A DNA stretch of 64,000 nt from Henckelia pumila. Lineage: Eukaryota > Streptophyta > Magnoliopsida > Lamiales > Gesneriaceae. The position numbers were made by a program, and so were the translations under genes. Numbering within the stretch: position 1 is the first letter of the stretch; every line of letters begins with the position of its first letter. The DNA lies in assembly GCF_033568475.1 (NCBI RefSeq), contig NC_133123.1:158115753-158179752 (forward strand), written 5' to 3'. Positions 1 through 10,204 of this stretch are shown piece after piece. A model generated the notes under the pieces. It worked only from the letters and a program-made list of their open reading frames with translations. It was not told where the DNA came from and ran no database searches.

Positions 1-213
1 TATCTTATTTCTAAACCGTTTTTAGTAAGAATAGATAATATGAATTTAACATATTTCAAGACAAGGAAAATATCAAGAAATGCAGGGAGAAATGCAGCAA
101 GGCTAATTAGATGGCAATTGGAATTGAACCATTATCAGTTCGAGATTCAACATGTCAAAGGAACGGATAATTCATTACCCGACGCATTAACCAGAGAACT
201 TCATCCAAACTAA
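1..213 (+). pseudogene. Endogenous caulimovirid: C-terminal end of reverse transcriptase/RNase H ORF
   Basis: Frame 1 is open from the first base to a TAA at 211-213 (70 codons). The reading matches the end of a retroelement RNase H domain: a tryptophan/glutamine-rich stretch before a histidine-valine-lysine-glycine motif, then DNSLPDALTR, which holds the last catalytic aspartate of RNase H. In caulimovirids this is the end of the pol ORF and is followed by the transactivator ORF, which is the order seen here. The body of the polymerase lies upstream of the window, so intactness cannot be judged. A Ty3/gypsy RNase H end would look similar; the following virus-type ORFs and leader favour a pararetrovirus. 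Confidence 0.75.
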
Positions 214-271
214 ACTATCCGTAGTAACGGAATAACAAAGGAGATCCTAAGTGATCCAGAAAATGACTGTG

Positions 272-451
272 AGTCATCCGAACATGCCTCAAAAAGCATG
301 GGGAATATAAATTGATGAAATGAGATTTATATTCAGAAACATGAATTATTTTATGACTTTCAGTCATCCGAACATGCCTCAGAAAGCATGGGGAATATAA
401 ATTAATGAAATGAGATTTATATTCAGAAACATAAATTACTCTTTGAGTAAA
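272..451. repeat. 90-bp tandem duplication in the pol-TAV intergenic part of the viral insert
   Basis: Two direct copies with a period of 90 bases (272-361 and 362-about 440) share the segment AGTCATCCGAACATGCCTCA and following sequence with few differences. It lies between the end of the polymerase ORF and the transactivator-like ORF. A subgenomic promoter role is conceivable, but nothing in the sequence proves it. Confidence 0.75.
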
Positions 452-600
452 TAATCAATTTAAGATTGATTCAATTCTTGCAACATAATTTATAAATGCA
501 ATGATACGCATAATAAAACTATCTGAATTACTCACGAAAAGAGTTATTTTACTAACCATTATATATATAAATATGTTTTCTTGTGCAGAGTATAATCAAG

Positions 601-1772
601 ATGGAGCAACTAAGCCAATTAAAAGAACAATTGATTGAATTGCAGGAAGAAATTCAAATTCTTCAACTAAAAGAAAGGAATTTGAGTAGAAAAATTCAAA
701 GGACAGAAGAAAAGATGATAACTTCATCATCATCATCCTCACCAAGAACATCAATCAAAATGGCAACTCCATTTGACAAAATAATGGAGATAAAAGAGAA
801 ACAGTCAGCGGTCACAGCCAACACTGACAAAGAAAAATAAAAGAAAAAAGAACCGGTGGACACAGCCAGCACCAAGAAAAATAAAAAGAAGAAAAGACGT
901 TTAAAAGTGCCCTTGAAAAGAAAGAAAGAAAGATGGTCAATCTGCGACCACAAAAACCAATTTTTGAAAAAACAAATTTTCCAGAAAAACTCAAGACTGA
1001 ATTCTTTGAAACACTAAACTATTTAAGAATAGCCAAACCATCTGAGGAATCTTGGCTACAAACTTGTGACACACAAAGCATATCAAGAGCAAGAACACTG
1101 CAAGGTGCTCCAGCGCATGAAGTCGCAAGATTCTTTTCAAATGGATTATTAAGTGGATTAGAAGTCAGTCCCAACAATCAAGAAATAGAACTATTTCCAT
1201 ATCAGTTGAGAAATAGTATCATCCAGTTCAAGAAAGCAGTCTTTAAGGACGATCCAGTATTAACATTGAGTATTCACTCAACCCTTCCAGATTGGGATGA
1301 TAACAAATTCTATCAACCAATGGTATATATTCAATGTCGAAAACAAAAAGACAAGTTCTTATTCGAAGGATCAAATGAAGAGAAACCAGTAATGGATATC
1401 TCAACACTTCCTGAGATAAGAATAAAAACATTAATTGAAATGATCTCAAAGACAGGAAAGATTGATGGAAACTCAAAGGTTAAAATAAATTTTGCAACCA
1501 GTAAAATTTTATTAACCATTGGACACAAAGAGACAATCCAAAAGAAATAACAAGCCATGTTAGCTCAATTCGAAGCTCCAATCTATGAAGCAAAAGTTGA
1601 CATTACCCGAGAAACCCAACAAATGTTATGTCAAAGACTAAGAACAATGATTTCCACTCACAAATGTGGACATTGCCAACCCATTCAGACAGAAAAAGCA
1701 GCTGTCAAAGAGGACAAACTAGCTGTCAAAGAAGACAAACCAATAAAAAAAATGGTCCGAATGCACCAGTGA
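601..1772 (+). pseudogene. Endogenous caulimovirid transactivator/viroplasmin-like ORF (broken)
   Basis: One original ORF of about 390 codons appears split into three. It starts at ATG 601 with a glutamine/glutamate-rich coiled coil, is stopped at 838-840 (frame 1), changes to frame 3 near 920-935 within an AAG/GAA-rich stretch, is open from ATG 933 to a TAA at 1548-1550, and continues in the same frame from ATG 1557 to a stop at 1770-1772. The middle part has the globular character of caulimovirid inclusion-body/translation transactivator proteins. The end carries a short CxxC and a KEDK repeat. The position between pol and the large intergenic region is where CaMV-like viruses encode ORF VI. 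Family assignment rests on position and general character. The breaks mean this copy is not functional. Confidence 0.55.
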
Positions 1773-1930
1773 TTCAGAGAGTGACACAATGTAAAAACAA
1801 ATGAAATCGTGGACCACACCACATGTTAAAGGCATCTACTCAGATGTAAAATGAGCTGTTTCCATTATGTAGTGTCGGGTGGTTCCCCTCTTTTTTTTTT
1901 ATTTTTAATTATATATGTGTTTCTCCACGC

Positions 1931-1965
1931 CTATAAAAGGAGATGTTTTGTGCTATAAAAGGAGA
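1931..1965 (+). promoter_or_regulatory. Duplicated TATA box of the pararetroviral pregenomic promoter
   Basis: CTATAAAAGGAGA occurs twice, at 1931-1943 and about 1952-1964, about 21 bases apart. It lies upstream of a long ORF-free leader and of the primer site, as expected for the 35S-type promoter of a caulimovirid. Transcription would start some 30 bases downstream in the pyrimidine-rich stretch near 1980-1990. Two TATA copies are unusual. Confidence 0.6.
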
Positions 1966-2519
1966 AGTGAAGTTTGAGTATTTCTCTCTTCTTAAAGTTT
2001 CTTACAATCTGGTTCATACAATACGTATGAAAACTATCAGAAACTAAGAAACATAAAATCAGAAACAAAATAAGCCTTATGGCTAATAACTAAACAAGCA
2101 GGGCGTAAGGAGGATAAGGTTGGAAACCAACCATTGAATATTCATGGTTAGAGTAAACCTGGAGATCCATAGAGCAAGTACCAGTTGATCAAGTGATCGT
2201 TAAGGGAAAGCAAGGATTTGACCTCTACTCAAAACCAAGATTCATTCAAACAAGGTAACCTTCCTAAACCTCCTGCAGCCCTTAATTCAAAGAAATAGTC
2301 AAAATACATTAATCATGTTATCATTCTTTATAAGAAATGGAAGATTAATAATAAAAAAACTGGTTCGAAATAGAAGATGATCATGAATACGATACATTTC
2401 ATGAATATCGTTTAAATACTTCTGATTTAACCATATTTGAATCAATTTATCAACTAAAATTTGTATTAATAACCCATGAATGGAACCAAACTAATATGAA
2501 AATATTTATCTGTTATAAA

Positions 2520-2561
2520 TGAATCAGATCTGTAAATCCATGAATCAGATCTGTAAATCCA
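2520..2561. repeat. 21-bp tandem duplication just upstream of the primer site
   Basis: TGAATCAGATCTGTAAATCCA is present twice in direct succession (2520-2540, 2541-2561), followed by a partial third start TGAATAAG. Confidence 0.85.
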
Positions 2562-2602
2562 TGAATAAGAAAATTCATAAGAATTTTAAGAATTCCGCAA
2601 CC

Positions 2603-2614
2603 TGGTATCAGAGC
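2603..2614 (+). promoter_or_regulatory. Initiator methionine tRNA primer-binding site (pararetrovirus)
   Basis: TGGTATCAGAGC is the exact complement of the 3' end of plant initiator tRNA-Met, the minus-strand DNA primer of caulimovirids and of many LTR retrotransposons. Here no LTR precedes it, and virus-type ORFs follow within 20 bases, which supports a pararetrovirus rather than an LTR element. Confidence 0.85.
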
Positions 2615-2634
2615 TTAAATAAAGCTGATTATTA

Positions 2635-2856
2635 ATGCCTGGATTAACTTTAGATATTGAGATTAAAAATTTATTTGATAAAATAATCTTACTAAAAGAT
2701 TTACGTCAAATAGATCAATTATGGAATAAAATAAAAGATCTCCAAAACTTTTATTTCAAAAATCATAAAAAAGAACATTTTTCAAGCAACTGGAAAATGA
2801 TAATTCAAATTTCTGAAAACGATGAAATTGAAGACATAACAATATGTTATGAATAA
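2635..2856 (+). CDS. Small viral ORF, 73 aa, unknown function
   Basis: ATG at 2635 lies 20 bases after the primer-binding site, and the frame is open for 73 codons. The protein is acidic/lysine-rich with no membrane segment or zinc motif, and its first half could form an amphipathic helix. Its stop overlaps the start of the next ORF by 8 bases. Small ORFs at this place occur in caulimo- and soymoviruses (ORF VII/Ib positions). I cannot assign a homologue. Confidence 0.5.
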   Translation: MPGLTLDIEIKNLFDKIILLKDLRQIDQLWNKIKDLQNFYFKNHKKEHFSSNWKMIIQISENDEIEDITICYE

Positions 2857-3142
2857 GAACAAACTTTGTTATCGAAATCCGATCAACAAAAACAAAATAA
2901 TAAAAGTAACAATTTTTACTAAATGGAAAATGTATGAAAATACAAAAATGAATATCTTTAATTTATATTCTCAAAATATAAATTTTGATATAGAAAATTG
3001 TGAAAACAATTTGAAATATCTTAAAAATTGTCAATTTTCAATTGATAGTTTCGAAGATTTTCAAAATTTATTAGAACAGATAGATTCAACAAAAAAGCTT
3101 TTAATAGTCTTAAGAAAATTAAGAAGTTCTATCATCTGTTAA
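2849..3142 (+). CDS. Small viral ORF, 97 aa, unknown function
   Basis: ATG 2849 lies inside the last codons of the previous ORF, and the frame ends with TAA at 3140-3142, one base before the ATG (3144) that probably began the movement protein. The tight stop/start spacing is typical of polycistronic caulimovirid RNA translated by reinitiation. The product is rich in Asn, Lys and Ile, with a leucine-rich C-terminal helix. No family recognised. Confidence 0.5.
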   Translation: MNKNKLCYRNPINKNKIIKVTIFTKWKMYENTKMNIFNLYSQNINFDIENCENNLKYLKNCQFSIDSFEDFQNLLEQIDSTKKLLIVLRKLRSSIIC

Positions 3143-3143
3143 A

Positions 3144-4083
3144 ATGACAGAAGTAACAATTCCAAATCAACAGTCAGATCGATGAATCTGAAGAAAACCA
3201 AGAGTATAATTTGAATATTATATTCAATCAAAGTAAGTTTGCTGAAATACAGAAAACAGGGTTTTCTAATTCAAAAACAAATCTAATAGACCAACCAGGA
3301 ATACTAAGTAACATTTCAAATTTTATTAATCCCAAAAAAAATTTAATTTATTATTTGATTCGAACAAAAGAACGATCTTGTAAAATAAATAACGAATCAA
3401 GGTCTAATACTCTGAAGTTATTAACAACTCAAGATATTAATATCATCATGGCAAAAGCCAGTGAAAAAAAACGATCTGAACTGAAATATGTTCATATCGG
3501 AGGAATTGAAATAATAATATCTGCTCACTACCGAGAAGGAATAGATATACCAATTGAAATAATAGTTCGTGACAAAAGAATACGTAATTTCGAGGATTCT
3601 ATCCTTGGAAAAATTGAAGGAAATTTATGTTACAAAAAGATGAAATTTTGTATTTATCCACAATACAATATATCTCTTTTTGATAAAAACATAAATGACG
3701 TTTTAACATTAGATTATTACTTTTATAGAAATAGTCTTATGTTAACAGGAAACCATCCGATCAATATAAACTATGTTGTCGGTTTAGCAATAAGTAATAA
3801 TTCTCAAACAGGAATAATTTCAACAAAACCAACTATTTCTGTTGAAAGAATGTTTGAAAATATTACAAGAATTGAACACCCTCGAAAAGCATTTATTGAA
3901 GAAATAAATCCCTATAAAAGATGGAGTTCAGATGACCTCCAAATCACAAAACAGTCTGTACCAAGAAGATCATTATCATTTGCTAGAAATGATGAAGATA
4001 TTCTTGATAAGATTGGAACCATGAATCAAAATATTCTTAAAATTAAACAAGCTATTGTTAATAAGTCAACCTCATCGCAATGA
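3144..4083 (+). pseudogene. Endogenous caulimovirid movement protein (30K superfamily), frameshifted near the start
   Basis: Frame 1 is open from about 3157 to a TGA at 4081-4083. The likely initiator is the ATG at 3144 in another frame, which reads only 13 codons before TGA at 3183-3185. One indel between about 3170 and 3182 would explain this. The protein (about 300 aa) has the layout of 30K-superfamily cell-to-cell movement proteins: a beta-rich centre containing VHIGGIEIIIS-like strands, a DYYFYRNSLML segment and a charged C-terminal tail. Its stop overlaps the next start as ATGA (4080-4083), as in other polycistronic caulimovirids. In plants this protein would tubulate plasmodesmata. Assignment rests on position, size and strand pattern. 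Confidence 0.65.
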
Positions 4084-4373
4084 CGTCCTTAATAAAATTA
4101 GAAAAAGATCTAGGAGATTTAGAAAATAATATTAATAAGATCAATCTATCAATACAAGAATTAGAGAAGAATTTCAAAGAATATATTGATTTAGCAACGA
4201 CTAGATTAATAATTGAACAAAAAAGACATAGTAATGAAATATTAAACTATCTTAAGGAAGTTCTTCCAATAGATAAAGGAAAAAGAAAAATGGAAGAAGA
4301 ACCCCCATTCAAAATTGAATCATGGTATCGAAATCCCCTTAGTTATGGCAAACATAAGTATGGAGACGTTTAG
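4080..4373 (+). CDS. Coiled-coil viral protein, 97 aa (virion-associated-protein position)
   Basis: ATG 4080 overlaps the movement-protein stop. Residues 1-45 form heptad-rich coiled-coil sequence (leucine/isoleucine spacing, e.g. LEKDLGDLENNINKINLSIQ). The C-terminal part is basic (GKRKMEEEP). Size, coiled coil and location just before the coat protein match the CaMV ORF III virion-associated protein. The ORF appears unbroken and overlaps the coat ORF start by 29 bases. Confidence 0.5.
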   Translation: MTSLIKLEKDLGDLENNINKINLSIQELEKNFKEYIDLATTRLIIEQKRHSNEILNYLKEVLPIDKGKRKMEEEPPFKIESWYRNPLSYGKHKYGDV

Positions 4374-5741
4374 TGAAACAGACTCATCTGATTTTGAACA
4401 AATAGGAGTAAATACAGAAGAATTATATCATTCACATCAGGACTCAGAACAATACAGAGATATGAATATTTCAGAATCAGAATCTGAAGATGATTCTAGA
4501 CCACGATTAAATCTACGAACGAATGTAGAAGGTAGTGGTGGAAGAGATGATGAAGAATTTAAATATAACAGAGACCAATACTCTGGATCTTATAAAGATG
4601 TTAGAGATGTTATTAGAGAATCAAAAACATCAGGATTTGTGAAACAAAATATCTTAGATTTAGGTTGTTCAACAGCCAAAGAAAGAAAATCAAAGAGAGA
4701 TCATTGGGAAAATGAACTATCAGTACAAATTCAATTAACACCATTATTAGACAAAAATGAGAATATTCAAGTTTTAACTCATGGGATGATAAAAATGACA
4801 CTGGTAGGAGCAGTAAGAACTTGGGCTGAAAACCTAGTAATTACTAATCTACCACAAGGAATGACAGGACATCGATATTTCGAACTATTTGTTGATGCCT
4901 TGTACCAAGAATTTTTAGGAGTTTCTAATAATGATGCTAATTTGGTAGCTAAGAACATAGAACAAAATAGAGCAATCTTTATTTTAGATAATATTAAATT
5001 ATGCAATTTATGTTACTTAGAAGAATTTATTTGTGATTATGAAACAAACTATTATCAATTAATAGATGCTGATAAAAAGGAACATTATAAACTAAGTATC
5101 TTTAATAAGATACCTAATATACCTATAAACAATAAAGATGAATTCTTAACTAGTCCTTATGCTAAAACTTTAGGAGGAGCTATTAAATTCATCAAAGACA
5201 TAATAACAAAGAAATGTCATGAAGTAACACTAAATAAAAGAATCTCTAAATCCTACAAACAAAACAATTTGTGACAAAATAAAATTCACAGTAAAAGAAT
5301 ACGGTTGCAAAACAAACATGTCACACAAATATTTAAAACGACAGAAACAGAATAAATTTAATAAACCTTATAAATCTTTTAATAAGAAATTTATTCCCTA
5401 TAAAAAAAGAAATTTAAAAAGAATTTCTTCAGAAAACCTTATAAAAGAAAATTTTATAAAAAGTTTGATAACAAAAAACCACCTTGCCCAAAAGGTAAAG
5501 GAAAGAATTGCACATGTTAGTTGTGCAACGAAGAAGGACATTATGCGAATGAATGTCCAAAACGAAACGAAAAAAAAATAAAATTAAACTTCTTGAAGAA
5601 ATATATACTATTGGATTCTATCCCATAGAAACAATTGAATTTTCATCCGATGATGAAAATATTTATTATCTTGATGAATCAAATGAATCAGATTTTGAAT
5701 CCGATTCCACATTTGATAATTCAAGAAATAATAATGATTAA
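4345..5741 (+). pseudogene. Endogenous caulimovirid coat protein, multiply broken in the C-terminal third
   Basis: ATG 4345 opens frame 1 to a TGA at 5272-5274. It reads an acidic N-terminus and a central core with TWAENLVI and GHRYFELFVDAL, in keeping with caulimovirid capsid proteins. The C-terminal part is scattered over frames: frame 2 from about 5275 carries the lysine-rich stretch, frame 1 carries the CCHC zinc-knuckle region with an in-frame TAG at 5518-5520 inside the knuckle, and frame 3 from about 5575 carries the acidic serine/aspartate tail ending at 5741. At least three frame changes plus one nonsense codon make it a pseudogene. Such capsid proteins package viral DNA/RNA through the knuckle. 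Confidence 0.7.
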
Positions 5742-5850
5742 AATAACGACAAAGGCATTTTCGGAAAAACAAATATAGAGAGTAAATTGAAAGTTATGTT
5801 TCATTTAGGGAGTTATCTACAAGTTGCCCTTTTCCAGAGTAATAAAATAT
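5742..5850. other. Junction between viral insert and plant sequence
   Basis: A polymerase ORF would be expected directly after the coat protein, but similarity to virus-type coding sequence fades after 5741. The exact breakpoint cannot be set without a reference virus. Confidence 0.4.
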
Positions 5851-5856
5851 ATGGCA

Positions 5857-6042
5857 ATTTGCTAAAAAAATCCCCAAATGCAAACATGTTTTGCTTTGGG
5901 GTTGTGGTACAAAATAATATAAGATGTGGTACAAAACCATACAAAATGTGGTACAAATTAACAAAAAATATGGTACAAAAAAATGGCTAGGGAGTGCAGA
6001 GCAAAACATGTTTGGATTGGAGATTTTTGAGCAATTTGCACA
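5857..6042. mobile_element. MITE-like element with about 40-bp inverted ends
   Basis: GCAATTTGCTAAAAAAATCC at the left is mirrored by GGAGATTTTTGAGCAATTTGC at the right (about 5999-6040). The complementarity runs on through CAAACATGTTTTGCT. The centre holds four copies of TGTGGTACAAA-type words. AAAATAT just outside both ends may be the target duplication. Confidence 0.6.
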
Positions 6043-6235
6043 AAAATATTTGTAGGAGAAGAGAATGTATATTTTTAAATTAAAATTTAAAATTTTAGGT
6101 CCAATCTTGTTACATAAATTATGTTTATTTATTTATTCGTATCATGGTACAGGATGGGTCGATGTTATCCTCAGAATTTCAAGAATATCTCATCTCCACT
6201 TGATAAAAAAATGTCATAAAAATTTAGACTTCATT

Positions 6236-6345
6236 TGGATAAGTATTTTTAAAATAAGATTTAAAGTATATATTTTGATAAATTTTGACATGGATAAGTA
6301 TTTTTAAAATAAAATTTAAAGTATATATTTTGATAATTTTTTGTC
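6236..6345. repeat. 55-bp AT-rich tandem duplication
   Basis: TGGATAAGTATTTTTAAAAT begins at 6236 and again at 6291, followed by near-identical sequence. The rest of 6046-7080 is AT-rich, non-coding and without a recognised element. Confidence 0.65.
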
Positions 6346-7084
6346 AAAAGTTTCTGAAATCATTTTAAAAAATTGTATACATTTTAGATAATATTTTAGA
6401 AGTGTTTTTCCTTTATATTTTTAAAAAATTATATTTTTGGAAAACACGTATTGTTTGTGCTACGATCTACTGGTATAAATAATTTGTATGAATCGCCATT
6501 CCAATTTCCTTTTCTTTTTTCTTTTTTTTTTTCCTTTTTTGGAAAATCAATTTCCTTTGGTATCTTCATCGTCATTGCAATTTAGTCACTTTAGTGCAAG
6601 CGATTTCTATAATTTTCGGTCTAAGTTCAAGTTTTTTAGGTAGTTTGTGAGAGCTTGTAAAAAACACTTTTTAGCTTTCTTTAACAAAATTTTAAGCGGG
6701 AAAACGCGTCATAAAAGCTTTCTCAAACATTATCTCGATACATTTTTTATTTTTTAAAAATAAATTATTGATGTTGATAGTCAGATACATGATCATGGCT
6801 GAAGTTTCCAAATTTTTTAGTATCAACGTAATATTACAAAATCAAACATTGTGCAAAAAATAAATATTATTTGTCTTCCTAAAAACAAAACCGGACTCTT
6901 TTTCTTCGGTAAACAAATCTCAAAGCCTATATTAGTAGTTATCGCCTATCGGGGAGCTAGAGGCTATCCCGGAAGGCATCAAGACACTCTATAACAAACA
7001 ACTTTGGGATCTTTAAGTTGCGACAAATTTTTTATTGGTTGTGTAAGCTGTCACGTTCTTTAAAGATAGATATACAGGGTTTTG

Positions 7085-7235
7085 TACATGTCGCCCATAG
7101 GATACTATCATATGGACGACGTGTCTTCCATGATTGGTCCAAATCAATGGATCTCACGTGGAACCCATTGATTTGGATCACTGAAAACCCGACACGCTAC
7201 CCACAAAGTACTAGCCTGTGGATAGCATCGACCAT
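7085..7235. mobile_element. Hairpin MITE-like sequence 3' of the P450 gene
   Basis: TCCAAATCAATGG (7138-) and its complement CCATTGATTTGGA flank a 10-15-base loop. The complementarity continues outward imperfectly (GACGTGTC against GACACGC, CATAGGATAC against the CTAGCCTGTGG side), giving arms of about 60-70 bases. Between it and the P450 stop (7236-7444) there is no feature beyond presumed 3' UTR. Confidence 0.45.
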
Positions 7236-7444
7236 TCTGATATGCAGACCTATGTGCCTCGGAAATCAATGAGCTGCGACAGGGCCATTTATTTTTACCT
7301 TTGGATGCAGAAGTGTCTATGCAAACAAAAATAAAGTGTGTATATCTTTCTTGGGAAATACGTTTGCTGAGATACAAAAATCCAACGAGCCCAATTGGAT
7401 AACTGCCCTTATGAAACATGCAAGAAAGAAGAAATATTACATCC

Positions 7445-9741
7445 TTAAATTTTGGTGATATCAATTTCAACATCATGTAATGGCTTTGGAAATGGAAGAT
7501 ATGACATCCCAGCATCAGGATTCACCAGCTTCCATCTGGGATTGAAGAAAGAAAACTCATGTTACAACATTTCTACCTCGAATCGACTGTTAAAAAATTG
7601 GATAAATTACATAACTAGGATTCTTACCTGTATCCTACTACTAGGTGATGAATTATGATGGAAACTTGTAATCGAGCAAGCATATTTCCAGGACAAATTC
7701 TTGATCCTCCTCCGAACACTAAAAATGTCCCTGGCTTAGCGCGTTCCTGTGAAGACGTGCGTTAGATTTCAGCAAATGAGAAGATTCTTTGATCCATACG
7801 AAGTCATTTCAAGTCTCTCTTACATTCCATCTCTCGGGGTTGAAATCTGTTGGATCATCAAAAATTTCCGGATTTTCGTGAATATACCGGATCCAGCACA
7901 AGACCCTCCAACCTTTCGGAATCTTATATCCTGTTCTCATGATGCAGCAGGATTCAACACAAAATTATATCAAACTGCTGTGACAACAAAATCGTTTTAC
8001 TTACCTTTGTATTCGACGTCTTTCTTAGCAGTCCGGAAAATAAATGCAGAGATGTTGGCCAATCTAAGCACTTCTTCCACCACCTGTTTCCAGCATACAA
8101 GAACAAAGTTCTCAGCCCGAACAGATTGTGTAGTGACTTATGCTACACATACCTTGCCCGTATACTTGCACGTTGAGACGTTGTCATATGTGATGTATTC
8201 TCCATCCATCCTCTTGCTTATGGGAACATGTTCTTCCTGAAATTTCGCGGGATGCTCGATTTAGTCTAATCAGGAGTTTATCAAGATAAACATGCATTGG
8301 ATATGTAAATATCTGGATCATATTACCCGAAGCTTTTCGAGAACATTAGGATACTTGGCAAGATAATACAAAGCCCACGTGATAGAAACAGAAGTGGATG
8401 CATAGCCAGCTACAACAAGGCTGACAATATTATCAAGAATCTCATCGTCGCTTAAGTGCTTCCCCTGCTCGTCTTTCATCTGCATTAGCCCTTCCATTAG
8501 ATCGTCTCTTGCATCCGAAGCATTCCTTCTCCTCTTCTCCATCTCTTCTCTAAATATCGCCGTGGCCTTATTTCGGCACTGCCAATTGAGTTACACACCA
8601 TTTCAGCAAATGAACGAGTAATATCATACAAGGGGCTCTTATTTCAGTTTAATTTTGACCAAGATTTTCTTTCTTCTTTTGGTGTCCCTGTCTCCACGCA
8701 CACACTATAACTCCTTATGTTACTAACTGCGTGTTTGCGTTTGATCCGGAAAAATTCTTTCAACTTATCCATTTGTAAGGGTAGGGGAAAATAGTTAGCA
8801 TGCATGAAGTAGTTTCAGGAAACAAAGTGAATGACCTTGAGAGCATGGTGATATGCAGTGCCTGGAAAATTGATAGGTTGGGATCTAATCCCATTCATCA
8901 GACCCTTGAACAAATCGTCAAGAGTATCCAAAAAAGGATCAGACTCAAATCCAGCGAAAAACTTGCCGATATTTCCAAATGTTACCTGAAGAAAAAAACA
9001 AATAAAAAGTTAGATGATTGCATCAATGCTTCATCTTGACCTGAAAATTATCATAACACATACCTTCTTGGCTTCCTTATGAACTGAAATCCTACCCTTC
9101 TGAGCCCACGATTTGAGGGAAGCCGTTATGCGGGGTTGGACCATAAGGGCGATCCGACGGAGTGCATCTGGTTTATTGATGCACCTCAGAACAAAGTCTC
9201 GGACTCTAGCATGTGAATCTCCTTCTACCAATACAAGTGAGTTGGCTCCAACAATTTCTGGTGCCGGCCACGCGGGCCGGAAGTTGGAATCTGATTGCAA
9301 CACGAATTTTATGCCCGATGGGGTCGAAACTATGATGGATGGTGAACCAAAGAGATGTGTTCTATAGAGTCCACCTTCTGATCCATACCTAAGCATCAAC
9401 ATCAAATACATTCAAGATACACATGCTAACAAGAGTTTTCAGGCACTGCCACAACTTTAGAAGCTCGAGGCTTTTTCCGAAAACTCATACCTGCCCAGTT
9501 TAGAAGTGATGAAATCATTGGGTCGACGGATGATTTTGAAGTACCAAATAAATGCCAGCATTTCTCCAAGAAATGGCATCCCCATATAGCCCGGGGGCAG
9601 CTTCCCGCCGCCTTCCGAACCGCCGCGAAGGTAGTGCGGCAGAGCATACCGAATGTCATTCCAGTTCCAAAACAGGCACCCTGCTAATGGGACAACTCCA
9701 GCCACCAATGCCACCCACAAACCTGTCGCCATTTCGATCAT
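7445..9741 (-). CDS. Cytochrome P450 monooxygenase, CYP85 clan (CYP88/CYP729-like), nine exons
   Basis: Exons (minus strand): 9741-9491, 9388-9064, 8985-8836, 8578-8327, 8236-8153, 8083-8005, 7930-7824, 7746-7628, 7535-7445. All eight introns have GT..AG ends, and the joined frame is 485 codons plus TAA without a break. Features seen: N-terminal membrane anchor (residues 5-24), proline hinge PPGYMGMPFLG (49-59), I-helix AGYAST (299-304), ExxR (E358-R361), PERW (412-415), haem loop FGGGSRICPG (427-436, Cys434). Start chosen at ATG 9741; ATG 9732 is also possible. The many-intron layout and PPGxxGxPFLG hinge are typical of the CYP85 clan, which oxidises gibberellin, brassinosteroid and triterpenoid intermediates at the ER. 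Overall likeness is to ent-kaurenoic-acid-oxidase-type enzymes; the substrate is not assigned. The I-helix acid/Thr pair is replaced by Ala-Ser. Confidence 0.9.
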
Positions 9742-10200
9742 TTTCAAGTTTCAACACTATTAATTCTTGCAGCTAGCTAGCGAAGAATAATATTGTCTAT
9801 TTATGGCGCACCTGTGAACTTGATAGTTCCTGCATCCCACATATTCCTTATAAGATTATTCCCTCAAATCCAAGATGACATAAAGACAAAACAAAGAAGG
9901 AATCGAAGCATTTTAGTTATGTGTTACCGAAGAATGTTGATTAACATGATAAAATTAAGGAATGCCACACAAATCATAATACTTCTAACCAGACAAGACA
10001 AAGTGGCGCTTCATTGGAATCGTGGGAAAGGTTTCTATAGTATATATTTATTTTAGTTCTTCAACAAGAAAGACAAAGTCGACCGAGTGATTTGGTTCTT
10101 TCATGAAAACGATACATCAAATGAACCATTAAACAAACACGGTGATGAGTTTGGACTAAAAAATATACTCGACCAAGCCTAATTATAAGGTTCAGCCCAA
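9742..10200. other. Upstream region of the P450 gene
   Basis: The presumed promoter and 5' UTR. A TCTATTTATGG stretch near 9796 and repeated GCTAGC near 9771 are visible, but no convincing TATA box in the minus orientation was fixed. No other gene is seen. Confidence 0.3.
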
Positions 10201-10204
10201 ATAT

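Larger units (their letters stand above)
1985..2634 (+). other. Viral leader / large intergenic region
   Basis: About 650 bases without a long ORF separate the promoter from the first small ORF. The region has several short AUG-initiated frames, a 21-bp tandem duplication and the primer-binding site near its end. In caulimoviruses this leader folds and supports ribosome shunting; no folding was calculated here. Confidence 0.5.

Noticed and set aside
6065..6307. An 80-codon ORF with hydrophobic stretches
   Set aside because: It spans a 55-bp AT-rich tandem repeat; hydrophobicity is explained by A/T composition.
7749..8240. A 163-codon plus-strand ORF
   Set aside because: It overlaps P450 exons 5-7 and introns in antisense. 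No protein likeness.
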